The notes beneath the pieces are model-generated. The model saw only the letters and a list, made by a program, of their open reading frames with translations. It made no database searches and had not been told where the DNA came from. The position numbers and the translations under genes are program-made. Positions 28,758-35,610 of a stretch of 64,000 bases of DNA are shown here, in pieces (the stretch's first letter is position 1; every line of letters starts with the position of its first letter). This stretch comes from Fluctibacter corallii (GTDB lineage: Bacteria; Pseudomonadota; Gammaproteobacteria; Enterobacterales; Alteromonadaceae): assembly GCF_025751585.1 (NCBI RefSeq), contig NZ_JAOWKX010000008.1:124001-188000 (forward strand), read 5' to 3'.

Positions 28758-29674
28758 GCACAATAGAAAAAGCATTACAAAAGCAGCGCGAGCAAGCGGA
28801 AAAGCAGGCCCGAGACAAAGCTCAGGCAGCTGAAGAGCAACCACAATCATCGGTTGAAGCCCAAGCTGAAACATGCCTACAAAGCAATGACGTGGAAACA
28901 ACGCAAGCTGACGCAGTTACATCGGTAAGTAACTCGACGTCTACACCTAAAACAAACTTCATTGATTTAGAGCACACCAAATCAGAAGGTTTTGTTTCTG
29001 GTCAAGACAGAAACGCCATCAATGAAGAATTTAGAGCGGTAAAGCGTAAAGTACTGAACAATGCTTTTGGTCCGTTGGCGAAAACCTTAGATAACAGCAA
29101 TATCATCATGGTGACCAGTCCTAACCCTGGAGAAGGCAAAACCTTTACAGCGATTAATCTGGCTCTAAGTATTGCGTTAGAGCAAGACAAAACGGTTCTC
29201 CTTGTTGATGCTGACGTTCTCAGACCAAACGTTATGCGCACGATTAAGCAGCCCTTTGGTAACGGCTTGATGGAGTACCTTCTTGGCGAAGTGGATGATC
29301 TTAGTGAGGTGATTTACCACACTTCTCTCGATAAACTTAAGATTATCCCTGCTGGTAAAGGACATCACCTTTCTACCGAGCTACTCGCAAGTACGAAAAT
29401 GCTCGATACCGTGAATGAATTTTCAACGCGATATTCCGATCGTGTTGTCATTTTTGATACGCCGCCTTTGCTAGGCATAAATGAGACAGCCGTACTTGCC
29501 AATTTAGCAGGTCAAGCGCTTATCGTAGTGCAAGAGGGAAAAACGAGTTTAACCAAATTGTCTAAAGCAGTGGAGCAACTTAACCCTGAAATGGCCAAGG
29601 GCTTCATTATGAATAAAGTGACAAAAAACTCCAGCGACGATATCAGTTACGGATATTACTATTCCCAACAATAA
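28754..29674 (+). CDS. XrtA-associated tyrosine autokinase
   Basis: A 306-residue BY-kinase of the CpsD/CapB type, encoded separately from its membrane partner. The first 80 residues are a charged, low-complexity lead. Then come EEFRAVKRKVL (the RK multimerisation segment), Walker A SPNPGEGKT (122-130), Walker A' VLLVDADVLRP (148-158) and Walker B VVIFDTPPLLG. A tyrosine cluster, YGYYYSQQ, at the C-terminus is the likely autophosphorylation site. It belongs to the TIGR03018-type family of XrtA loci. Start is GTG at 28754, with GAGAGG upstream, overlapping the chain-length gene's stop. Phosphorylation cycles probably control polymerisation and export. Confidence 0.92.
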   Translation: MSTIEKALQKQREQAEKQARDKAQAAEEQPQSSVEAQAETCLQSNDVETTQADAVTSVSNSTSTPKTNFIDLEHTKSEGFVSGQDRNAINEEFRAVKRKVLNNAFGPLAKTLDNSNIIMVTSPNPGEGKTFTAINLALSIALEQDKTVLLVDADVLRPNVMRTIKQPFGNGLMEYLLGEVDDLSEVIYHTSLDKLKIIPAGKGHHLSTELLASTKMLDTVNEFSTRYSDRVVIFDTPPLLGINETAVLANLAGQALIVVQEGKTSLTKLSKAVEQLNPEMAKGFIMNKVTKNSSDDISYGYYYSQQ

Positions 29675-29699
29675 TAAAGAACAAGGACAGGGCTTGAAT

Positions 29700-31307
29700 A
29701 TGAGATTGAAACTGGCTGCATTGTCGCTCTCTATCATATCCAGTTATACCTTTGGGGGAGATTTGACTATCTCTCCCTCAGTCTCCGCAGGGTACATCGT
29801 CAGTGACATCACGTTGAATGACAGTGAAAGCCAGGATGTACAGAGCTTTGAAGTATCGCCTTCAGCCGTATTTAGTTACGATGCTAATCGATTTGATGCC
29901 AGCTTAGCCGCAGAACACAAATATATTCGCAGAAATGATGACTTTACAACACTGTTTGAAGGGATAGACAAAGAGCAAAGTTTCACCAACTTCGGTGGAA
30001 ACATGAGCTTTGAAGCTATTGATAGAGTGTTGTCATTTGATGTTGGAGCAAAGCAGCAATATCGCGATATCGATCCTTCGACTGCACTGATTAATGGATT
30101 TTATTCAAACAGTCAATCTCTCACTAAAAGTAATGCCTACAATGCAGGGGTGGATTTCTCGCTTCAAAACGGTAAGTACGTTCGGGCATCAATTTCAGCC
30201 GACGTCGATAAGGTGGAAACAGATGCAACCATCAATCGCAACATCGGTTTAGATAGAACGAATTCAAGGGCTACGGCCGTTCTCACATCAGGCAGGTGGT
30301 TTAATCGAATTAGATGGGATATTAGTTCGTCTTATTCTAAAAGCGATGGATCACAAGGCCGAGGCCAGGCTAACGATTCAATATTCAGAAGCGTAATGGG
30401 TAACCTAAGATTCGGTATTATTGATAATCTTGACTTTGTCGTAACAGCGTCAGAGTTTAGTAATACGCTAGTGGGTAATGATGCATTGTCTACAGAGCTA
30501 GACTTTAAATCTTATGGTGCAGGCTTATCTTGGCGAGAGTTAGACGGAACTTTATTCACCGTAACCTATAACCAAGGTGAGAAAAGCACAGACAGTGAAA
30601 AAGAAAACTATATCGCTGCCGACTTAAACCTCCCCCTAAGTCGCCGAACCGCGTTAAAAGCAAATTATTCCCGACGATTTTTCGGAGAATCAGGTTCATT
30701 AGACTTCACATACAAAGCAAGAAGATTTAACGGAGTTATTTCGTATAACGAAAACCTCACAACCTACTCTCGACTTCAATCTATCTCGCAGACCATTGGT
30801 TTATTCGCGTGTCCGATTGGCTCACTAGACTTTACAACCTGTGTCCAAACTTCGCCAGACTACGAGCCACAAGCGGGAGAAGAGATAATTCCTATCGCAT
30901 TTATCAATCCAGAAATTTCTGAAGAGGTTATTCTTAGAAAAACATTGACGGGTGGTATCGGATACAACTATAGAAAACTAAGCTTTGGTGTAAATCTGAG
31001 CTATTCAGATGTAGATTACCTCGAAACAAATCGTACCCAAAGAAATAAAACGGTAACTGTGTCTGCGGGATTGGACGCGAGCGCAAAATCATCCTTCTCG
31101 TTAAACGTTAATTTCGCCGAGCTCACGCGTGCAGAAACAACGACGACTGAAGATCTATCGAACGCAACCTTCACATACAGCTATCGATTTTCAAAACAGT
31201 TAAAATCAAATTTGGAATTAGGGTATTCAGATCGTGAAGGTGCAACAGCGCAGCGAGATTACAACGAGACTCGCGTAAGGTGGAATGTCAGCTATCAATT
31301 TAACTGA
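29700..31307 (+). CDS. XrtA-associated outer-membrane beta-barrel protein (TIGR03016)
   Basis: About 535 residues with a signal peptide (MRLKLAALSLSIISSYTFGG) and then alternating aromatic/polar beta strands to the very end (VRWNVSYQFN, ending in an aromatic residue as in BAM-inserted barrels). It matches the PEP-CTERM/XrtA-associated outer-membrane protein family TIGR03016, which may take the place of a Wza-like or AlgE-like exit pore. Start ATG 29700 has AGGG seven bases upstream; the in-frame TTG two codons earlier is too close to it. It is the last gene of the export operon. Confidence 0.9.
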   Translation: MRLKLAALSLSIISSYTFGGDLTISPSVSAGYIVSDITLNDSESQDVQSFEVSPSAVFSYDANRFDASLAAEHKYIRRNDDFTTLFEGIDKEQSFTNFGGNMSFEAIDRVLSFDVGAKQQYRDIDPSTALINGFYSNSQSLTKSNAYNAGVDFSLQNGKYVRASISADVDKVETDATINRNIGLDRTNSRATAVLTSGRWFNRIRWDISSSYSKSDGSQGRGQANDSIFRSVMGNLRFGIIDNLDFVVTASEFSNTLVGNDALSTELDFKSYGAGLSWRELDGTLFTVTYNQGEKSTDSEKENYIAADLNLPLSRRTALKANYSRRFFGESGSLDFTYKARRFNGVISYNENLTTYSRLQSISQTIGLFACPIGSLDFTTCVQTSPDYEPQAGEEIIPIAFINPEISEEVILRKTLTGGIGYNYRKLSFGVNLSYSDVDYLETNRTQRNKTVTVSAGLDASAKSSFSLNVNFAELTRAETTTTEDLSNATFTYSYRFSKQLKSNLELGYSDREGATAQRDYNETRVRWNVSYQFN

Positions 31308-31312
31308 TAGCT
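31289..31312 (+). repeat. hairpin overlapping end of barrel gene
   Basis: CAGCTATCA / TGATAGCTG form a perfect 9-base-pair stem around a 6-base loop, spanning the TGA stop at the end of the export operon. No T-run follows, so it is more likely an mRNA 3'-end stabiliser or Rho-type end than an intrinsic terminator. Confidence 0.5.
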
Positions 31313-31343
31313 GCCTCTAAACTTACTGTGAGAAGGTTGGCGA

Positions 31344-31499
31344 CTACAAAGTCAGCACAAATACCATTGCCATAAATACGGCGACATAAAAGATAACAGC
31401 TTCTCTCAAATACTTGCCTTGGTAATATCCCTTTCGCCTGTCATGCTTGATCATAACGGGCGGTACTTCTCCTGAAACGATCGCTCTTTCCCGTTTCAT
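31344..31499 (-). CDS. small single-span membrane protein, 51 residues
   Basis: A short frame of 51 codons, too small for usual gene-length cut-offs, begins with ATG at 31499 and has a strong AGGTGA ribosome site six bases upstream. The protein starts MKRERAIVSGEVPPVMIKHD and then RRKGYYQGKYLREAVIFYV; a positively charged half is followed by one hydrophobic helix (about 33-51) that runs to the C-terminus. This is the pattern of a tail-anchored inner-membrane miniprotein with its charged part in the cytoplasm. Family unknown to me. Its location between the exopolysaccharide barrel and ATPase genes suggests, but does not prove, a link to that system. Confidence 0.65.
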   Translation of the reverse strand: MKRERAIVSGEVPPVMIKHDRRKGYYQGKYLREAVIFYVAVFMAMVFVLTL

Positions 31500-31570
31500 G
31501 AGTTCACCTGTGACTAGTTAAGTTAGCGTTGTATTTTTATTCGGACGTAAACTTAGAAAAGATCAAATCC

Positions 31571-31681
31571 AAATGGTTCATTTTTTTCTCAAACTTTTTA
31601 CTTAATGAACCATTTTAGATATGTTTTTATTTTGCATAGCGTTTCCGTTTGCAAAAATCGCGATGAACCTAATGTGGTTCA
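31571..31681. promoter_or_regulatory. cluster of four GGTTCA half-sites
   Basis: Two inverted repeats share one half-site. AAATGGTTCATT (31571-31582) pairs with AATGAACCATTT (31604-31615), a perfect 12-base arm. TGAACC-TAATGT-GGTTCA lies at 31664-31681. The block is in the AT-rich space upstream of the 51-residue protein and downstream of the ATPase gene, so it may be an operator for the small gene. No other function is evident in this gene-free stretch (31,500-31,697). Confidence 0.4.
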
Positions 31682-31697
31682 AGAGGTTTAGCCACTG

Positions 31698-32753
31698 TTA
31701 ATCGTCTGACTTAAGCCGGACGTAAGTCTTGTACTTTTTTCTCAATAGGCTATCAATGTACTTTGTTAACTTGATTTTGTGGCTAATGGCGTTGTCTAGC
31801 GCGTCTGTGAGTTCATTTAACATTGCTTTGTAGTATGCGACGTCCTTTTCTGGCTCTCCCTGAATAGATCCCTTACCGCTCGTGGCAGCAGCCTCGTTGC
31901 CTTGAGCTTGCGGCCCCTCTGTCTTAGGCACTTTGTCTGGGACGAACATTTCGTCAGCCACTTCTTTTACAACATTCTCTACAGCGGCCTCATCTAACTT
32001 TTCCAATTCTTCCAAAAAACCATATAAAAGGATTCTATCCATTAGCGTATTAATTTTACGAGGTACGCCATGGGTAAATTGGTAGATACGATCAAAAGCA
32101 CTGGCTGAAAACAAATTATCCCCTTGCCAGCCTGCGTGCTTTAAGCGGTACTCAATATAAGCAACGGTCTCATCATCTGTCAGCGGTGCTAAATGGCATG
32201 AGGCTACAATACGCTGGCGAAATTGCTCCATGTTTGGGGCACGCAAAATAGGCTGTAACTCCTCTTGACCCAGCAAAAAGCTTTGTAGCAAAGGCTTTCC
32301 TTGAGCTTGGAAGTTCGACAGCATCCGTAGCTCCTCAATCGTTTCAAGAGGCAGGTTTTGTGCTTCGTCAACAAGCAACAACGCACGCTTACCTTGGTTG
32401 TGAAGCTGGTGCAAATATACTTCAAGGTCTTTCAAGATATCTGCTTTGGTACGATTCGTCGTGTCTAATTCGAACTTGCTCGCCACCATTTTTACCAGTT
32501 CGTCAGGACTCAACTTAGGCGTAACGATTTGCGCAGCTACAATGTCTTCCTGAATATCAGTAAGCAAACTGTTAGCAATAGTGGTTTTACCCGTGCCGAT
32601 ATCACCCGTAATCACAATAAACCCTTCTGCCTGAGATAAGCCATATTGTAAATAAGACATGGCTCTTTTGTGCCATTTGCTGGCAAAAAAGAAGCTCGGA
32701 TCAGGCGTCAGCTGAAATGGTTTTGAGTTTAGTCCGTAGTAACTTTCGTACAT
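31698..32753 (-). CDS. XrtA-associated ATPase (ExeA-like, TIGR03015)
   Basis: A 351-residue AAA ATPase. The opening MYESYYGLNSKPFQLTPDPSFFF is typical of ExeA/GspA-like proteins and the PEP-CTERM locus ATPase family. Walker A GDIGTGKTT lies at about 50-58 and Walker B ALLLVDEAQNL near 125-135. The last 80 residues are charged and helical, longer than in ExeA-type cores, and may bind partners. In other XrtA loci this gene sits next to the barrel and kinase genes; here it is on the opposite strand to them. Its exact job (export, assembly or regulation) is unknown. Confidence 0.9.
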   Translation of the reverse strand: MYESYYGLNSKPFQLTPDPSFFFASKWHKRAMSYLQYGLSQAEGFIVITGDIGTGKTTIANSLLTDIQEDIVAAQIVTPKLSPDELVKMVASKFELDTTNRTKADILKDLEVYLHQLHNQGKRALLLVDEAQNLPLETIEELRMLSNFQAQGKPLLQSFLLGQEELQPILRAPNMEQFRQRIVASCHLAPLTDDETVAYIEYRLKHAGWQGDNLFSASAFDRIYQFTHGVPRKINTLMDRILLYGFLEELEKLDEAAVENVVKEVADEMFVPDKVPKTEGPQAQGNEAAATSGKGSIQGEPEKDVAYYKAMLNELTDALDNAISHKIKLTKYIDSLLRKKYKTYVRLKSDD

Positions 32754-32810
32754 AAAAAAAGCCGTAATTATTTGCGTCTAATTGAGAGACATGTTGTCAG
32801 AAAAGCAGCT

Positions 32811-32854
32811 TAACACCCGAGGTTATACAACACTACTGTTATTCTCGGGTGTTA
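32811..32854. repeat. 11-base inverted repeat between hldE and ATPase genes
   Basis: TAACACCCGAG (32811-32821) and CTCGGGTGTTA (32844-32854) are perfect inverted copies 22 bases apart. It lies after the end of hldE and before the ATPase start on the minus strand. It could be a weak hldE terminator with a long loop or a regulator site for the ATPase gene; there is no adjacent T-run. Confidence 0.45.
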
Positions 32855-32876
32855 TTAAACATGGCTTACCCAGCAC

Positions 32877-34295
32877 TTAGCGAGTTTTAATTTGATTAAT
32901 GATATGCGTGGTAGACACACCATCTTCAAAGTTCAGCACTCGCACTTCGCCACCGTTGGCCATAACCTCTTTGCCGCCTGCAATCTCTTCTACGCGATAG
33001 TCACCACCTTTAACAAGAATATCGGGAAGCACTTCGCTGATGAGACGTCTAGGCGTTTCTTCGCTAAAAGGCACCACCCAATCCACCGATGCTAATCCAG
33101 CTAATACCGCCATGCGACGCGACAAGTTGTTAACGGGTCTTCCCTCGCCTTTCAACTCGCGTACAGATGCATCATCATTAACTGCCACTATTAGTTTGGT
33201 CCCAAGCGCGGCAGCATTTTCCAAATAAGAAACATGCCCAGCATGCAGAATATCAAAGCAGCCATTTGTCATAACAATGCGCTGTCCGGCTTGCTTAGCA
33301 GCTGCGACAGCAATGATAAGCTGTTCTTCACTCATCACGCCTCGGCCTGGTGCAGGCTCTAAACTCAATACGTCTTCTAGCTCATTTACACTGACTGTTG
33401 ATGTACCTAATTTGCCCACAACAATACCTGCAGCGGCATTCGCGATCGCGCAAGCGTCTGGCCATGAACTGCCTGACGCGACTGCAACCGCCAGTGACGC
33501 AATAACGGTATCGCCTGCACCTGTGACATCAAATACTTCTTTCGCCTTCGCGGGTAAATGCAATTCATCCTGCCCTTTTTGCAGCAAAGTCATGCCTTTT
33601 TCAGAACGTGTAACGAGTAACGCTTCTAAAGACAATGTCTCAGCCAACGCATTGGCTTTCTCAACGATGTCTTTTTCGTCATGGCAATCACCACAAACGG
33701 TTTCAAATTCATGCATATTGGGGGTAATTAGCGTGGCCCCCATGTATTTACCAAAGTCAGTCCCTTTGGGGTCGACCACCACCGGAATTCCCGCTCGTCT
33801 TGCAGCCGCAATTAATGCAGGCGCATCACTTAATCCCCCTTTGGCGTAGTCAGACAACACCACCAAATCACAAGACGAGAGTTGTTGTTCAAAACGCGAC
33901 GTTAATTCAGATTTATCAACGCTTTCGAAACTCTTTTCAAAATCTAGCCGAATAAGCTGTTGATGACGACTCATAACCCGTAACTTGGTTATTGTGTCGA
34001 ACCCTGCCACTTTTGAGAAATCACATGTTACGCCCAACCCTTCTAGCTTTTTCTGAAGCAGTACTGCGGCTTCGTCGTGGCCAGTCAAGCCCATCAACGT
34101 GACGTTTGCGCCTAATGCTGCAGCATTCAATGCCACGTTGGCTGCGCCACCGGGGCGGTCTTCAATGTCGCTAATTTTCACTACAGGAACTGGCGCTTCT
34201 GGGGAAATTCGGCTAGTGGGGCCAGTCCAGTATCTGTCTAGCATCAGATCGCCCACAACAAGAATTCGGGCAGTAGAAAAATCGGGTAACTGCAT
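32877..34295 (-). CDS. hldE: bifunctional heptose-7-phosphate kinase / heptose-1-phosphate adenylyltransferase
   Basis: A 472-residue two-domain enzyme of ADP-heptose synthesis for the lipopolysaccharide inner core. The ribokinase-like N-terminal domain (about 1-320) has [44 protein letters not shown] and the catalytic [12 protein letters not shown]. The C-terminal nucleotidyltransferase domain (about 340-472) has [17 protein letters not shown] (HxGH) and [14 protein letters not shown]. Length matches the E. coli enzyme. It stands alone on the minus strand, as often near glnE in gammaproteobacteria. Confidence 0.96.
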   Translation of the reverse strand: MQLPDFSTARILVVGDLMLDRYWTGPTSRISPEAPVPVVKISDIEDRPGGAANVALNAAALGANVTLMGLTGHDEAAVLLQKKLEGLGVTCDFSKVAGFDTITKLRVMSRHQQLIRLDFEKSFESVDKSELTSRFEQQLSSCDLVVLSDYAKGGLSDAPALIAAARRAGIPVVVDPKGTDFGKYMGATLITPNMHEFETVCGDCHDEKDIVEKANALAETLSLEALLVTRSEKGMTLLQKGQDELHLPAKAKEVFDVTGAGDTVIASLAVAVASGSSWPDACAIANAAAGIVVGKLGTSTVSVNELEDVLSLEPAPGRGVMSEEQLIIAVAAAKQAGQRIVMTNGCFDILHAGHVSYLENAAALGTKLIVAVNDDASVRELKGEGRPVNNLSRRMAVLAGLASVDWVVPFSEETPRRLISEVLPDILVKGGDYRVEEIAGGKEVMANGGEVRVLNFEDGVSTTHIINQIKTR

Positions 34296-34378
34296 GTGTT
34301 ATAACCTGAAAAAAATTTGCGAAGAGTATACCATAGTAAGCCTCAGTGGTTCATTGTCCTTTACGCACTTATCTTACA

Positions 34379-34663
34379 ATGTGGTATCTATACATTATCG
34401 AAAACAAACTCGGGCATTTTTATACGGGCATTACAAAAAACGTGGCTAAGCGCATTTGTGAACATCAAGCTCAAGGTCCCAAAACTGCAAAAGCATTAAA
34501 AGGCAAAGCGCCATTAACCCTGAAGTACAGTCAACTGGTAGGTGACCACAGTACAGCGCTTAAAATGGAAATTGCAGTAAAAAAGCTAAGTAAAATTCAA
34601 AAACTCGCCATCATCAGCGGAGAACGAAAACTCAACGAGCTACTTTCAAGCGATAAGGCCTGA
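34379..34663 (+). CDS. GIY-YIG nuclease domain protein (YhbQ/UPF0213-like)
   Basis: A 94-residue protein starting MWYLYIIENKLGHFYTGITKNVAKRICEHQ. It shows the GIY-YIG fold signature (here LYII...FYTGIT) and the conserved R-x-x-x-H segment, with a family-typical KLKxEIAVKKLSKxQK-like helix after it. Size fits the YhbQ group of stand-alone GIY-YIG proteins, implicated in DNA repair but poorly defined. The frame extends upstream to a GTG at 34346; the ATG is preferred because it opens at the first beta strand, though its ribosome site is weak. Its last 18 bases overlap the 3' end of the convergent DUF350 gene. Confidence 0.8.
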   Translation: MWYLYIIENKLGHFYTGITKNVAKRICEHQAQGPKTAKALKGKAPLTLKYSQLVGDHSTALKMEIAVKKLSKIQKLAIISGERKLNELLSSDKA

Positions 34664-35545
34664 AACCATAAATGCGATGCCCACTGACAATGCCATTTCA
34701 ATACACGCAACCCCAACATTGTGTTGCTGATCGACTTCCTGTACCAAATTCAAACCAGAGAGTACCAGTTTTTTTAACACCATCACCAAGATAGCCAATA
34801 ACACAGCAAGCCAAGCTCCCGTCACTAGCCAACCCGTAAAATTGCTGACGTATGCTTCAGGGTTGTAAATAAGCAGTTTGGCAGAAGTTGACACCACAAT
34901 GGATGTCCCAACGATCATGCCAGCTTGCTGCAACGCCAGGGCCAATTGCCCCTCGGTAAGGGCTTTTTGCATCGTCCCCTGATTATTCGCTCTGTACTGA
35001 CGCTCATAAAATCGGGTTGTTACTAGCAAAATCGCCTGTGTAACAATAAATGAGGTACATACTGCGATAAGCGCGTTGGTGTCCGTCCCCTCTACCCATA
35101 ACATCACGCTATGGATAATAATTGCGGTTGAAATAGCGCTAGCAGCGTCAATGATCGCCACACTGCTGTTGCGGTCCATAATTTGTGCTTCTTTGTCTAA
35201 TCGATCTAGAATCAGTTTGTCGTGCAATACCCTGCCCACCTTAATTAAGACGAGCCCCACAAGGCCATAGGCCAGCATCGACACGGCCGCAATGTAGTAA
35301 TCCGTTTTTGTCGAGCCAGCAACGGCCGCCGCAAGCACAACGCATAGTGCGAACATTCTTCCCGCAATACTAATACCAAAAGCAAAATTATCTTGGGTAC
35401 ACAGCTCTTCGTTTGTATCCACCGACGATAATCGACCAGAAATCCAACGCAACGCCGCCAGTAACAAAATGGCGATGCCAACATCTATAGCGAAATACAC
35501 CCATATATCGGCGGGAACAGAAATTAAATTCACAAGGACATTCAT
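34646..35545 (-). CDS. DUF350 family membrane protein with two repeats
   Basis: A 299-residue protein with about eight membrane helices, twice the usual DUF350 length of some 130 residues. The two halves share a pattern: FGISIAGRMFALCVVLAAAVAG in the first and LALALQQAGMIVGTSIVVSTS in the second, each with a small-residue-rich helix near a polar start. DUF350 proteins are of unknown function; they often occur beside PspA and glutathionylspermidine-synthase genes, as the single-length one does at 43,829 in this window. This double copy stands alone, convergent to the GIY-YIG gene and divergent from glnE. Confidence 0.8.
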   Translation of the reverse strand: MNVLVNLISVPADIWVYFAIDVGIAILLLAALRWISGRLSSVDTNEELCTQDNFAFGISIAGRMFALCVVLAAAVAGSTKTDYYIAAVSMLAYGLVGLVLIKVGRVLHDKLILDRLDKEAQIMDRNSSVAIIDAASAISTAIIIHSVMLWVEGTDTNALIAVCTSFIVTQAILLVTTRFYERQYRANNQGTMQKALTEGQLALALQQAGMIVGTSIVVSTSAKLLIYNPEAYVSNFTGWLVTGAWLAVLLAILVMVLKKLVLSGLNLVQEVDQQHNVGVACIEMALSVGIAFMVSGLIA

Positions 35546-35610
35546 GGCGGTTAATCCAAACTAACGACTGTGTTATAACGACAGTATAAATTTATCGATG
35601 CAACTTACCA

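Noticed and set aside
33277..33849. 190-codon frame opposite hldE, rich in Ala and Ser
   Set aside because: It is the antisense shadow of a well-conserved enzyme gene; no start signals.
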